Shown here piece after piece: positions 41,460 through 51,297 of a DNA stretch of 64,000 nucleotides (the first letter of the stretch is position 1; every line of letters begins with the position of its first letter). The translations under genes and the position numbers were made by a program. This DNA comes from Tatumella ptyseos (GTDB lineage Bacteria; Pseudomonadota; Gammaproteobacteria; Enterobacterales; Enterobacteriaceae), in assembly GCF_030552895.1 (NCBI RefSeq), contig NZ_CP130649.1, positions 310,001 through 374,000 on the forward strand, written 5' to 3'. The notes under the pieces were generated by a model. It was not told the DNA's origin and made no database searches. It saw nothing but the letters and a program-made list of their open reading frames with translations.

Positions 41460-41523
41460 GTCTTATCTAGGTTAGTTGTTGCATCAGAAGATAACAGTCT
41501 TCTTACCCTGGTGAGGCGGATAC

Positions 41524-41557
41524 CCCAAAATACGTTAGCGAGTATTTTGGGTTTCTT
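41524..41557 (+). terminator. Probable terminator downstream of the EamA gene
   Basis: CCCAAAATAC (41524-41533) and GTATTTTGGG (41542-41551) form a perfect 10-bp stem followed by TTTCTT. Confidence 0.7.
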
Positions 41558-41649
41558 GTGCAATAATTTTTTTAAACGATAAGGACTCAGCAGAGAATTA
41601 TAGAGATAGCTCGTTAATGCAGCAATATCTGATGCACAGTGAGAATTGA

Positions 41650-41695
41650 TTGACATCAAGTTGCTAAGGGTTTTTTAACAATTAATTAATTGTTA
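41650..41695 (+). promoter_or_regulatory. ghrA promoter with a perfect 20-bp palindrome
   Basis: A perfect TTGACA (41650-41655) lies upstream of TAACAATTAATTAATTGTTA (41676-41695), an exact palindrome. It covers the place expected for the -10 region or start point and ends 40 bases before ghrA. It looks like a repressor operator; the regulator is unknown. Confidence 0.6.
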
Positions 41696-41735
41696 TAACA
41701 TTAGGTGAATTTAAGTCGATAAGAAGGTCTTCGCC

Positions 41736-42656
41736 ATGCAGCCCATTGCATTTTATAGTCGTCATGCTGAAACTGATCTGTGGTTAGCGCCTTTAAAAGC
41801 CGCTTTACCTAAAGCTACCTTAAATGTATGGCCCGCCCACGATGAACGCGCGACGGTTGCCCTGACTTGGGCACCGGATCAAAGCTTTATCGATGCACAT
41901 CCCAATCTTAAAGTAATTTTTAATATGGGGGCTGGGGTCGATGCACTTTTATCTCTGACATTGCCTAAAGACGTGGCCATCATACGTGTGAAAGATGGTG
42001 GGATGGCGGTACAACTCGCTGAATACTGCTGTGAAGCTGTTATTCGTTTTTATCGCGAATTCCCGCTATATGAACAGCAACGTCAGCAACATACGTGGCA
42101 AAACAACTTACTTCAAGATCGTAACGATTTCCCCGTTGGAATCATGGGACTTGGGGTGCTGGGGGAAAAAATAGCGCACTCCCTGCGCCAATTTGATTAC
42201 CCGGTAATGGGGTGGAGTCAGCAGCGTAAAACAATTTCAGGTGTCACTTGCTATGACGGCCAAGAGCTCACTGAATTCTTACGCGCTTCACGTATTTTAA
42301 TTTGTGTACTACCTCTAACCGGTAAAACACGAGGGATTCTTAATCTCCAGCATCTCTCTTTGTTAAAGAAAGATGGCTATTTGATTAACGTTGCGCGGGG
42401 AGGACACCTTGTTGAGGAAGATCTCATTACGTTAATCAAAGAGGGAAAAATTCGTGGAGCAACTTTAGATGTTACCCAACATGAACCTTTAAGTGATGAT
42501 GATCCCCTGTGGCAAGTGCCGCAAATTCGTATCACTCCCCATATTGCAGGTAAAACGCAGGTTGACCACGTATTAGCCCAGGTCGTACCACAAATTAACC
42601 GCTGGTTTGCACAGGGCGAAGTAGAGGGAGCGATCGATTTACATCAGGGTTATTAA
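41736..42656 (+). CDS. ghrA: Glyoxylate/hydroxypyruvate reductase A
   Basis: A D-2-hydroxyacid dehydrogenase of 306 residues (E. coli GhrA 312) that reduces glyoxylate and hydroxypyruvate with NADPH. The Rossmann motif is GIMGLGVLGEKIA (about 136-148), the catalytic Arg is in NVARGGHLVEEDL, and the catalytic Glu and His are in DVTQHEPL and TPHIAG. The N-terminal FYSRHAETDLWLAPLKAALP matches the GhrA subgroup. Confidence 0.92.
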   Translation: MQPIAFYSRHAETDLWLAPLKAALPKATLNVWPAHDERATVALTWAPDQSFIDAHPNLKVIFNMGAGVDALLSLTLPKDVAIIRVKDGGMAVQLAEYCCEAVIRFYREFPLYEQQRQQHTWQNNLLQDRNDFPVGIMGLGVLGEKIAHSLRQFDYPVMGWSQQRKTISGVTCYDGQELTEFLRASRILICVLPLTGKTRGILNLQHLSLLKKDGYLINVARGGHLVEEDLITLIKEGKIRGATLDVTQHEPLSDDDPLWQVPQIRITPHIAGKTQVDHVLAQVVPQINRWFAQGEVEGAIDLHQGY

Positions 42657-42801
42657 TCAATTTTTACCCGAAATGGCATTTTTTGAGCGGAAAAACTGGC
42701 GTGTCAGTTCTATTATTCACAATTCCATAGCTAACTTTACATTTGTTTAACTTTGCTCGCACGTCAACTTTTCCACTCACTTTTTTGCACAGGTCATCGC
42801 C

Positions 42802-45201
42802 ATGAAAGGTAAATTGATATTGCTAAGGATCGTGTCTGTCTTGTTGCTGCTCACCAGTATCATCATGATAGCGGGTGGGGGGTATTTACTCTCTTTATCA
42901 GGATCTTCATATTACTTAATTGCAGGGATCTTCCTGCTCATCAGTGCCATTCAGCTTTTCCGCCGCAAATCTTCCGGCGCAATACTGTTCTTTGTCGTCT
43001 ACATTGCCACCATCCTTTGGACTATTCATGAGAGTGGTGCCGATTATTGGGGATGGGTACCGCGCTTATCTCTATTGACCGTTTACGGTTTCTTATTAGC
43101 ACTAAGCCTGCCCACATTGCAGCGCCAACCCTCAAACAAGCTGAGTTTTGGCTTAGCAGGGATTTTTGTGGTGATTTTCGCCGTTGCCTTTGGCATGGCG
43201 TTTGTGCCGACCCATGTATTCAACTCGGGTGAAGCTCTACCACAACAACCTTTGGTGAAGACGCCGACTCCTTCACAAGCTGAACAGCCAGATAGCGATT
43301 GGACTTATTATGGTCGGGATGCTGATGCGTCGCGCTTCTCTCCTTTAAGCCAAATTACGCCAGAAAATGTCGGGCAACTGAAACGTGCTTGGACGTATCG
43401 GACTGGAGATTTACCCGCTCCAGGGCAAGTGAATAAATGGGCAGCTGAAAATACGCCCATTAAGGTAGGGGATGCGGTTTACGTCTGTTCTGCTCGTAAC
43501 AATATCATTAAGTTGGATGCGAAAACCGGTAAAAAAATCTGGGAACATGATACTGGGGTGAAGTACGAGAGCATTCCTTACACTGCGGCATGTAAGGGGT
43601 TAAGCTATTACACCTCAACGCAAACACCCGTTGGCCAAGCTTGCCACACGCGTTTAATCGTCGGGACCTTGGATGAACGCCTCGTGGCCGTCGATAGTGA
43701 AACGGGTCAATCTTGTCAGAATTTTGGTGATAAAGGACAGACTAATTTACTGAAAGGTCTAGGTTATACCGTACCTGGTTTCGTTGCCGTGACCGCACCA
43801 GTGCCCATCATCAATGGCACTATCGTGGTTAACCACGAAGTCCTGGACGGACAACGCCGTTGGGCCCCTTCTGGTGTGATCCGTGGTTATGATGCGGAAA
43901 CCGGCCAATTTAAATGGGCGTGGGATGTCAATAATCCGACGGATCATAAAGAGCCTGCCGCAGGGAAAGAATATAGCCGTGGTACCCCGAACTCTTGGGC
44001 AACAATGGTCGGGGATAATCGTCTGGGGCTAGTCTATGTTCCAACCGGTAACTCTGCTGCGGATTACTACAGCAAACTGCGCTCGGCGAATGAGAATAAG
44101 GTCTCCTCATCCATCGTCGCGATCGATGTGAAAACCGGTGACGTGCGTTGGGTCTTCCAAACCGTGCATAAAGATGTGTGGGATTACGATATTGGTTCAC
44201 AACCTACCTTATTCGACTTCCCTGGTCCTAATGGATCGACGATCCCTGCGATAATAGTGCCGACTAAACGTGGCCAAACATTCGTACTGAATCGTGAAAC
44301 GGGCAAACCCCTGACACCAGTAGAAGAAAGACCGGCCCCTGCTGCAGTGGTTAAAGAGGATCCTCGAGCACCTACGCAGCCTTGGTCAGTCGGTATGCCA
44401 CGTTTGGGGCTACCTGATTTGAGTGAGAAAAAAATGTGGGGCTTAACGATGTTTGATCAGCTAGCCTGTCGCATTAAGTTCCGCCAAGCGCGTTACGAAG
44501 GTGAATTTACGCCTCCGAGCTTAGATAAGCCATGGATTGAGTACCCTGGGTACAACGGCGGCAGCGACTGGGGCAGTGTGGCCTACAACCCACAAAATGG
44601 GGTACTGATCGCTAACTGGAATAATACGCCGATGTATGACCAGTTAATTACCCGTAATAAAGCCGATAAATTGGGTCTGCAATCTATCGATTCACCGAAG
44701 TATAAGCCTGGCGGCGGTGGCGCAGAAGGTAATGGTGCGATGGCTGATACACCTTATGCGATTCAAGTCTCTCCGTTCTATTTAGATAGCACGCAGATGC
44801 TTTGTAATGAACCGCCTTACGGCATGATTACCGCGATCGATATGCATACCCGTAAGGTGTTATGGCAACATCCGTTAGGAAGTGGCGAGAAGAATGGACC
44901 ATTTGGCCTGCCTACTCATATGCCGATTAATGTGGGGACCCCGAACAACGGAGGACCGATCATTACAGCAGGGGGACTGACCTTTGTTGCCGCAACGACG
45001 GATAATAAAATTCGTGCTTTCGATAACCGTACAGGCAAAGAAGTATGGAGCGATACCTTACCGGCGGGTGGACAAGCCACTCCAATGACCTATTCCGCAG
45101 GCGGTAAGCAATATCTGGTCATCATGGCCGGAGGTCACCACTTCATGCGGACTAATGTGGGCGATTACGTTATTGCCTACACCCTTCCTGATAACCACTA
45201 A
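42802..45201 (+). CDS. gcd: Membrane-bound PQQ-dependent glucose dehydrogenase
   Basis: This quinoprotein oxidises glucose to gluconolactone in the periplasm and passes electrons to ubiquinone. The 799 residues (E. coli 796) comprise five N-terminal transmembrane helices (1-140) and an eight-bladed PQQ propeller with WTYYGRDADASRFSPLSQITPENV at its start, the catalytic Asp in the HKDVWDYDIGSQP segment, and TPNNGGP, GGLTFVAAT and VIMAGGHH near the end. PQQ synthesis genes are not in the window, so the cofactor may come from elsewhere on the genome or from outside. Confidence 0.97.
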   Translation: MKGKLILLRIVSVLLLLTSIIMIAGGGYLLSLSGSSYYLIAGIFLLISAIQLFRRKSSGAILFFVVYIATILWTIHESGADYWGWVPRLSLLTVYGFLLALSLPTLQRQPSNKLSFGLAGIFVVIFAVAFGMAFVPTHVFNSGEALPQQPLVKTPTPSQAEQPDSDWTYYGRDADASRFSPLSQITPENVGQLKRAWTYRTGDLPAPGQVNKWAAENTPIKVGDAVYVCSARNNIIKLDAKTGKKIWEHDTGVKYESIPYTAACKGLSYYTSTQTPVGQACHTRLIVGTLDERLVAVDSETGQSCQNFGDKGQTNLLKGLGYTVPGFVAVTAPVPIINGTIVVNHEVLDGQRRWAPSGVIRGYDAETGQFKWAWDVNNPTDHKEPAAGKEYSRGTPNSWATMVGDNRLGLVYVPTGNSAADYYSKLRSANENKVSSSIVAIDVKTGDVRWVFQTVHKDVWDYDIGSQPTLFDFPGPNGSTIPAIIVPTKRGQTFVLNRETGKPLTPVEERPAPAAVVKEDPRAPTQPWSVGMPRLGLPDLSEKKMWGLTMFDQLACRIKFRQARYEGEFTPPSLDKPWIEYPGYNGGSDWGSVAYNPQNGVLIANWNNTPMYDQLITRNKADKLGLQSIDSPKYKPGGGGAEGNGAMADTPYAIQVSPFYLDSTQMLCNEPPYGMITAIDMHTRKVLWQHPLGSGEKNGPFGLPTHMPINVGTPNNGGPIITAGGLTFVAATTDNKIRAFDNRTGKEVWSDTLPAGGQATPMTYSAGGKQYLVIMAGGHHFMRTNVGDYVIAYTLPDNH

Positions 45202-45205
45202 ATGT

Positions 45206-45228
45206 TACGGCCCTTCGGGGCCGTTTAC
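45206..45228 (+). terminator. Hairpin downstream of gcd
   Basis: ACGGCCC/GGGGCCGT stem with a stable TTCG-type loop and a short TTT tail. Confidence 0.65.
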
Positions 45229-45327
45229 ATATTGATAAAAAGTTTTCATCAATTCATCCGGCCAGTGTGATCTTCGTCAACTATAGTTATTAACCTAAGC
45301 CTATTTTATTTGACAACGGAGCTAACA

Positions 45328-46203
45328 ATGGTCAAGAAAGTTGAAATTCACGCGCAATCACAAAAATTACCCGGTTCTGAAGCAAAATTGTCTCCTAAAG
45401 CGGAAATGATCCGCGAAGATTACCGTGGTAGCGGCAAGCTCACAGGAAAAGTTGCCTTAGTCACCGGTGGCGATAGTGGCATTGGTCGTTCTGCTGCCTT
45501 ACATTTCGCTCGCGAAGGCGCTGATGTAGCTATCACTTATCTACCGAACAACGATGATGAAGCCGCTGATGCACGTTCAATCAAAGCCTTGATTGAACAG
45601 GAAGGCCAACAATGCGCAATCTATCCTGTCGATCTTCGTAAAGCCGAAAATTGCCGTAAGCTTATCGCCGACGTCGTGGAAGCTTTTGGTAAATTAAATA
45701 TCCTCGTTAACAACGCCGGTACGCAATACCCGAACGAAGACCTTACCACATTAAGCGACGAGCAGTGGCTCAATACCTTTGATACGAATATCCATAGCAT
45801 CTTCTTCCTGACCAAAGCGGCCCTGCCACACTTGAAGGAAGATGACAGCATTATTAACACGACTTCAGTCAACGCCTACATCGGTCCGCAAATGTTGATC
45901 GATTACACTGCGACCAAAGGGGCAATTGTTAGCTTTACTCGTGCGCTATCTAACCAGATTGCTGGAAAAGGCATTCGTGTTAATGCGGTAGCTCCTGGTC
46001 CAGTCTGGACACCGTTACAGCCTGCAACCCTGGGCGATTACAATCCTGAACTGCTGGAAAACTTTGGTCACGAAACGCCAATGGGACGTGCAGGACAACC
46101 GTCTGAACTTGGCCCTATTTATGTTTTCCTCGCCAGCCTAGACTCTTCTTACATCAGTGGTCAGGTGATTCACCCCAACGGCGGCACCATGGTAGGTGGC
46201 TGA
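45328..46203 (+). CDS. SDR-family oxidoreductase, YghA-like
   Basis: A 291-residue short-chain dehydrogenase with a family-typical N-terminal extension before the TGGDSGIGRSAALHFAREGADVAI cofactor motif. It has NNAGTQYPNEDL, Ser in INTTSVNAY, and the catalytic YTATKGA Tyr/Lys pair. GGAG lies eight bases before the ATG at 45328; an upstream in-frame TTG is less likely. It probably oxidises or reduces a sugar or small alcohol. The isomerase gene follows 27 bases later, probably in one operon. Confidence 0.9.
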   Translation: MVKKVEIHAQSQKLPGSEAKLSPKAEMIREDYRGSGKLTGKVALVTGGDSGIGRSAALHFAREGADVAITYLPNNDDEAADARSIKALIEQEGQQCAIYPVDLRKAENCRKLIADVVEAFGKLNILVNNAGTQYPNEDLTTLSDEQWLNTFDTNIHSIFFLTKAALPHLKEDDSIINTTSVNAYIGPQMLIDYTATKGAIVSFTRALSNQIAGKGIRVNAVAPGPVWTPLQPATLGDYNPELLENFGHETPMGRAGQPSELGPIYVFLASLDSSYISGQVIHPNGGTMVGG

Positions 46204-46230
46204 TTCCTGGGTTCTTTGTGAGGTGTTGTT

Positions 46231-47484
46231 ATGCTATTTACGCAATTTAGTCACAGTTGGCTAAGCCAGGAATATCATCATCACTGGTTAGAAGATCAAG
46301 GCCGACAATTACTGGCATTCTATAAGCGCGCCAGATGCGAACGCGGCGGCTTTACGGCGCTCGACGATAAAGGCTATCAGGCGAAAGATAGCCAACCGGA
46401 CACCATGCAAACTGCGCGTATGACGCACTGCTTTGCCTTGGCTTCATTACAGGGAGAGCCTGGGGCCGCGGAGTTGGCACAGTGGGGAGTGGATTCGCTA
46501 CTCGGCGTATTAAAAGATTCTCAGCACGGTGGTTGGTTGAGTACCTTGCCCGAAAAGGTTGCGGATGAACGTAAAGCATCCTATCTGCATGTTTTCGTGA
46601 CATTGGCCGGATGCAGTGCCAGTCTCGCAGGGATTCCACGGGCTGATGAACTCTATCAGCAAGCGGTCGAGACGCTAGAAACCTATTTCTGGATGGCAGA
46701 CGAAAAAGCCTTATGTGAAAGTTATACCCGCGACTGGCAAGATCGTGAAGCTTATCGCGGTGGTAACAGCAACATGCACTGTACCGAACTGTTCTTACAG
46801 TTGGCGGACTTTACCGAAAATCCAATTTGGCGGGCTCGTGCTCTCGCGATTGTCGATAAAGTAATCCATCAGCATGCTCCGGCCAACAACTATTTCTTGG
46901 CCGAACACTTTCACGAAGATTGGCAAGAGTGGCATGATTACAATAAGGATAAACCAACCGATAGTTTCCATCCTTATGGGGTTACGCCAGGCCATGCGAG
47001 TGAATGGGCGAGGCTTCTGTTACATCTTGAGGCCGCATTGCAAGCTGCAGGGGAACCGGTTCCAGAGTGGTTGCTTACGGATGCTAAGGGGTTATTTCAC
47101 GCAGGAATGGATCATGGCTGGCATGTCGACGGGACACCTGGCATCGTCTATACCCACGACTGGGAAGGCAAGCCGGTCGCCCATAGCCGAGTCCACTGGA
47201 CCTTAGCTGAAAGCTGTGGTACTGCGGCCAGTCTACTTAAACGTACCGGAGAGCAGGTTTACGAAGAGTGGTATCGGCGTCTGTGGGACTACATCGGTTG
47301 CTACCTGATCGATACCCAGAATGGCAGCTGGTGGCAAGAGTTGGATCCGCAGCAGCATCCTTCCACTGAGATATGGTCAGGAAAACCTGACTTGTATCAC
47401 GCGTGGCAGCTCACTCAAATTTCTCGCCTCCCCTTAACACCGATGATAGGTTTGTCCATTAAAAACGGGCATCATCAACGTTAA
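46231..47484 (+). CDS. AGE-family aldose-ketose isomerase/epimerase, YihS-like
   Basis: A 417-residue (alpha/alpha)6-barrel protein of the N-acylglucosamine 2-epimerase superfamily, near the length of E. coli YihS (413), which interconverts mannose, fructose, glucose and sulfoquinovose-type substrates. Probable catalytic histidines lie in PYGVTPGHASEWARLL and in GKPDLYHAWQ; RGGNSNMHCTE is conserved. No other sulfoquinovose gene is present, so mannose/fructose isomerisation is the more likely role. GAGGTG precedes the ATG. Confidence 0.88.
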   Translation: MLFTQFSHSWLSQEYHHHWLEDQGRQLLAFYKRARCERGGFTALDDKGYQAKDSQPDTMQTARMTHCFALASLQGEPGAAELAQWGVDSLLGVLKDSQHGGWLSTLPEKVADERKASYLHVFVTLAGCSASLAGIPRADELYQQAVETLETYFWMADEKALCESYTRDWQDREAYRGGNSNMHCTELFLQLADFTENPIWRARALAIVDKVIHQHAPANNYFLAEHFHEDWQEWHDYNKDKPTDSFHPYGVTPGHASEWARLLLHLEAALQAAGEPVPEWLLTDAKGLFHAGMDHGWHVDGTPGIVYTHDWEGKPVAHSRVHWTLAESCGTAASLLKRTGEQVYEEWYRRLWDYIGCYLIDTQNGSWWQELDPQQHPSTEIWSGKPDLYHAWQLTQISRLPLTPMIGLSIKNGHHQR

Positions 47485-47490
47485 GTCCCT

Positions 47491-47518
47491 AGGCCCTGAA
47501 TGATTTCAGGGCCTTTTT
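47491..47518. terminator. Terminator between the isomerase gene and copA
   Basis: AGGCCCTGA/TCAGGGCCT arms and a T run on the plus strand. It lies between convergent genes; there is no strong A tract on the left, so it acts mainly on the plus strand. Confidence 0.88.
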
Positions 47519-47520
47519 CG

Positions 47521-49797
47521 TTAATGAACAAAAGTCATACGTTTCAAGCGTAAGGCATTACCTAATACAAACACACTAGACAGTGCCATTGCCCCAGCGG
47601 CAAGGATAGGCGAAAGTTGTATCCCAAAGGTAGGATAGAGTGCTCCCGCGGCAACGGGGATAAGTACTAAGTTGTAAATAAAAGCCCAAAACAAATTCTG
47701 ATGAATATTGGCCATTGTCATTTGCGACACATGCTGCGCGTTCAGCACATTCGTCAATGAATCAGACATCAGCACCACATCGGCAGATTCCATTGCGATA
47801 TCTGTACCGCTACCTAAGGCGATCCCTACATCCGCTGCCGCGAGAGCGGGAGCATCATTTATTCCATCACCCACAAAACTGACACCGGTAAAGCGTTGCT
47901 GCCAATTTTGAATCGCCTCGACCTTCCCTTGGGGTTTGACCTCGGCAACCACTTCGCTGATACCGAGCTGCTTCGCCACCGCTTGTGCAGTAAGACGGTT
48001 ATCGCCGGTGACCATCGCCACCGTAATCCCCTGAGTTTGTAACCGACTTACCACCTCTCGGCTCGTCGCTTTAATCGGGTCGGCAACGGCGATAATCCCA
48101 GCCAGCTGTTCGCCAATCGCGATATAAAACGGACTTTTACCCTGTTCAGCGTAATGTGTCGCAAGGGCGTCGAGATCGCTGGATACGATAGACAGGCTGT
48201 GTAGATAACGTTGAGCACCGATATCGACCCGCTTACCCTGCACCCAAGCACTCACCCCCATTCCGCTGTGGGTGGTGAAATCTGTTGCGGACAGTCGTTC
48301 AAGCTGCTGGGCCTCTGCGGCCTTCACTATTGCACTGGCCAGTGGGTGTTCAGAGTAACGCTCAACCGCGGCAGCATAGGCCAGTAGCTGTTCTGTGCGG
48401 TAACCATCAGCCGGTTGGATATCGGTGAGCGCTGGCTGTCCTTCGGTTAAGGTGCCTGTCTTATCGAAAGCGATCAGCGTCGTTTCACGAAGCTGCTGCA
48501 AGGCCCTGCCTTGGCGGAATAAGATCCCTTTTTCTGCGGCGCGGCCGGTGGCGACCATGATGGAAGTCGGAGTGGCTAAGCCCATGGCACAAGGGCAGGC
48601 TATAATGAGGACGGCGACAGCATTGACGATAGCAAGACTGATGCCGCCTTGTGGCGCAAAGTAGAGCCAGCCAATTAAGGTTAGCAAGGCTGCAACAAAG
48701 ACCACCGGTACAAACCACAGGGTAACTTTATCAACGACGCCTTGGATGGGCAGTTTCGCAGCTTGAGCTTGTTCGACAGCCTGAACGATCTGTGCCAAGA
48801 CGGTCTGCTCTCCCGTCGCCGTCACCTTGAAGCGTAAATAGCCTTGTTGATTTAGGGTACCACCCGTCAAAGTGTCACCGGGACCTTTACGCACGGCGAG
48901 CGGTTCACCAGTCACCATTGATTCCTCTACGTGGCTCTCTCCCGTAACGACTTCGCCATCAATTGGGATCTTCTCTCCCGGTCTGACTTCAACGATATCA
49001 CCCAGCACCAGACTCTCGGTAGCCACCTCTTCGCTTTGTTCATTGTGCCAGCGATGGGCAACATTAGGTTGCAGTTGCAGTAATCGCTGCATCGCTTGTG
49101 ACGTTTTGCCTTTTGCACGAGCCTCGAGTAAGCGGCCAATAAGCACTAAGCAGACGATCATCGCGGCCGCTTCGTAATAAACGTGAATACTCTGTGCTGG
49201 GAGCCACTGCGGGGCAAAGGTTGCAAAGAGCGAATAGCCCCATGCGGCAAGGGTTCCTATGGCGACGAGGGCGTTCATATCCGGTGCTCGATGCCACAGC
49301 GCAGGTAAGCCTAAACGGTAAAATTGTCGGCCAGGACCCACTAACACAAGGGTTGATAGCACCGCCTCTGCGACCCATCGTCCTGGTGCGGGAAGGTAGT
49401 CATCAACCAAAATCTGTAGTGTATGGCTCAGGTGCATCGCCATCTCTACAATGAAAATAGGCAGCGTGAGTACGACAGCAATCCAGACATTGCGTTGTAA
49501 TGCCTTAATATGGCGTTGTTTTTTTTGCTGTTGTAAGGCGCGAGTCTTCGCTGCATCGACAAAGACTTTGGCTGGATACCCAGCGGCAGTGACTGCCTGC
49601 GCGATACTTTCCGCTGTCACATTACCGACAATAGTGGCGCGCTCAGTCGCCAAATTGACACTCGCTTGCTCTACGCCGGGTTGAGCGGCTAATACACGCT
49701 CCACGCGTCCGACACAGCTTGCACAAGACATCCCTTCAACCGTGAGTTGTAGGGTGGGTGGAGATGAACGGCGAGTGGCTGATAATTGACTGGACAT
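47521..49797 (-). CDS. copA: Copper-exporting P1B-type ATPase
   Basis: A Cu(I) efflux pump of 758 residues. It has one N-terminal heavy-metal-associated domain (GMSCASC, Cys25 and Cys28), eight membrane helices, the CPC transport site ([13 protein letters not shown]), the phosphorylation motif DKTGTLTEG, the family HP motif (SEHPLASAI) and [11 protein letters not shown]. coli CopA (834) has two metal-binding domains; this one has a single domain. AGGAG precedes the ATG, and the promoter has a CueR-type layout. Confidence 0.94.
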   Translation of the reverse strand: MSSQLSATRRSSPPTLQLTVEGMSCASCVGRVERVLAAQPGVEQASVNLATERATIVGNVTAESIAQAVTAAGYPAKVFVDAAKTRALQQQKKQRHIKALQRNVWIAVVLTLPIFIVEMAMHLSHTLQILVDDYLPAPGRWVAEAVLSTLVLVGPGRQFYRLGLPALWHRAPDMNALVAIGTLAAWGYSLFATFAPQWLPAQSIHVYYEAAAMIVCLVLIGRLLEARAKGKTSQAMQRLLQLQPNVAHRWHNEQSEEVATESLVLGDIVEVRPGEKIPIDGEVVTGESHVEESMVTGEPLAVRKGPGDTLTGGTLNQQGYLRFKVTATGEQTVLAQIVQAVEQAQAAKLPIQGVVDKVTLWFVPVVFVAALLTLIGWLYFAPQGGISLAIVNAVAVLIIACPCAMGLATPTSIMVATGRAAEKGILFRQGRALQQLRETTLIAFDKTGTLTEGQPALTDIQPADGYRTEQLLAYAAAVERYSEHPLASAIVKAAEAQQLERLSATDFTTHSGMGVSAWVQGKRVDIGAQRYLHSLSIVSSDLDALATHYAEQGKSPFYIAIGEQLAGIIAVADPIKATSREVVSRLQTQGITVAMVTGDNRLTAQAVAKQLGISEVVAEVKPQGKVEAIQNWQQRFTGVSFVGDGINDAPALAAADVGIALGSGTDIAMESADVVLMSDSLTNVLNAQHVSQMTMANIHQNLFWAFIYNLVLIPVAAGALYPTFGIQLSPILAAGAMALSSVFVLGNALRLKRMTFVH

Positions 49798-49820
49798 AAT
49801 GAACTCCTCTTGTTCAATTA

Positions 49821-49856
49821 AGCCTAGCCTACAGCTTCCTGCAAGGGAAAGGTCAA
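49821..49856 (-). promoter_or_regulatory. CueR-type (MerR-family) promoter of copA
   Basis: On the minus strand TTGACC (49851-49856) is followed after exactly 19 bases by TAGGCT (49826-49831). The spacer carries a CCTTTCCC-TTGCAGGAAGC dyad like the E. coli copA operator. An over-long 19-base spacer is diagnostic of MerR-family activation, so copper induction through a CueR encoded elsewhere is predicted. Confidence 0.8.
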
Positions 49857-49934
49857 GAGAGGAAAAGCTGGACGCACTTTATTAACTACGTTGTAATAAT
49901 AGACATGAAGAGAGCACCTATTAGGGAACAGACT

Positions 49935-50288
49935 ATGCGTACTGATCCATGTACTGAACCGCACACTGCCGATCTGCCAGCGTTACCCGTACTCAGTAGC
50001 CAAGACATTGCTTTACTGGCAGACACATTTAAATTATTAGGTGATCCCTCACGTTTACGCATTTTGCTACAATGCCTGACGCAGCCCGCTGCAGTGAACG
50101 ACATCGCAGAGGCATTACAGCTGTCACAATCGTTGGTCAGTCATCACTTGCGTCTGTTGAAAGCTGCTCGATTGGTGATTGGCGAACGCAGTGCTCGCCA
50201 TGTCTATTACCGTGTCGCCGACAATCATGTCAGTCATGTACTGCGGGATATGGCTATCCACCTGACAGAAGAAACGACGCAAGATTAA
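49935..50288 (+). CDS. ArsR/SmtB-family metal-sensing repressor (alpha-5 zinc-type site)
   Basis: A 117-residue winged-helix repressor (LLGDPSRLRILLQCL ... LSQSLVSHHLRLLKAARLV). Its last helix carries Asp96-x-His98-x10-His109-xx-Glu112, the alpha-5 metal site of SmtB/CzrA-type zinc or cobalt sensors. I choose the ATG at 49935 with AGGGA seven bases upstream over the one at 49905. It lies tail-to-tail with zitB (stops overlap by four bases) and divergent from copA; zitB is the likely target. Confidence 0.9.
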   Translation: MRTDPCTEPHTADLPALPVLSSQDIALLADTFKLLGDPSRLRILLQCLTQPAAVNDIAEALQLSQSLVSHHLRLLKAARLVIGERSARHVYYRVADNHVSHVLRDMAIHLTEETTQD

Positions 50289-51274
50289 TGTGAATGAGAC
50301 GTTTCAGTACAGTCATGATGCGCGTTCGTCTCATTCAACAGACACTGGGTTGAAGAGGGCTCGTCTGCCCAATCAATCGCAATGGTACTATGGCCGATAG
50401 AGAATTTTTCCTGCAAAGCTATTTCTACCGCCCGCACAACCTGCTTGGCCTGGGCATCGTCCACTGCCCGAATATGTAGGGTGGCCAGTGTATAACCGGT
50501 ACTGATCTGCCAGACATGGATATGTGACACTTCGCCCAGCCCAGGAATTTTCGCTAACAGATGAGCACTGATTAAGCTTGGTGCAGCCTCATCTGGCGCC
50601 CCCTCTAGTAGGATATGCGAGGTCTTTTTGATCAGTTTCCAAGCCCCGCGTAAAATTAACACTGCAACCAGTACCGAGAGTATTGGATCGATTGGCGCCC
50701 AGCCGGTCAGACCAATGACCACTGCCGCAACGATCGCCGCGAATGAACCCAGCAAATCGCCAATCACATGTAAAATAACCCCTTTAATATTCACGTTTTC
50801 GGTTTCGCCACGCGTCATAATCCACAGCACTACCAGATTAATTACCAGCCCGGCACAGGCGACGATAAACATAGGCCAAGGCATGACCGTGGCAGGTGTA
50901 GTAAGGCGTTGCCATGCTTCATAGATAATGAATATCGCGATTAAGAACAGTGTCATGGCATTAAATAAACTTGCCAGTACTTCAAAGCGAATATACCCGA
51001 AAGTGAGTCTGTTATTCGGCTGACGTTGCCCGAAATAGAAGGCGGCCCATGCGAGTGCAAGGGCGAAAGCATCGGTCAACATATGCCCCGCATCCGCCAT
51101 CAATGCAAGCGAGCCGGCATACACCCCTCCCACAAATTCGACAATCATAAAGGTAAAAATCAGCACAAACGAAAGGAGCACTTTCTTCTGATTGGCTTGA
51201 TTTACTTTTGGCACATGAGAGTGATCATGATCATGGTGATGATCGTGGTCATGGTGGTGAGAGTGAGATGACAT
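50285..51274 (-). CDS. zitB: Zinc efflux transporter ZitB (cation diffusion facilitator)
   Basis: A six-helix Zn/H+ antiporter of 329 residues with a His-rich N-terminus (residues 4-20) and His-containing C-terminus. The transport site is made of two HxxxD motifs: His64/Asp68 in DAGHMLTD and His169/Asp173 in HVIGD. A cytoplasmic ferredoxin-like domain ends the protein. GAGGC precedes the ATG, and an ArsR-type operator candidate lies upstream. Confidence 0.94.
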   Translation of the reverse strand: MSSHSHHHDHDHHHDHDHSHVPKVNQANQKKVLLSFVLIFTFMIVEFVGGVYAGSLALMADAGHMLTDAFALALAWAAFYFGQRQPNNRLTFGYIRFEVLASLFNAMTLFLIAIFIIYEAWQRLTTPATVMPWPMFIVACAGLVINLVVLWIMTRGETENVNIKGVILHVIGDLLGSFAAIVAAVVIGLTGWAPIDPILSVLVAVLILRGAWKLIKKTSHILLEGAPDEAAPSLISAHLLAKIPGLGEVSHIHVWQISTGYTLATLHIRAVDDAQAKQVVRAVEIALQEKFSIGHSTIAIDWADEPSSTQCLLNETNAHHDCTETSHSH

Positions 51275-51297
51275 TGCTGCCTCGCTATAATTAATAA

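Noticed and set aside
45202..45327. A CRP site (TGTGATCTTCGTCAAC) upstream of the SDR gene
   Set aside because: The right half-site matches only three of five positions, too weak to claim beside the good site at 55975.
46231..47484. Sulfoquinovose catabolism cluster around the YihS-like gene
   Set aside because: No yihQ, yihT, yihU, yihV or transporter genes are nearby, so only the isomerase family can be claimed.
47521..49797. copA as a target of the adjacent ArsR repressor
   Set aside because: The copA promoter has the 19-base spacer and dyad of MerR/CueR activation, which accounts for its control better.
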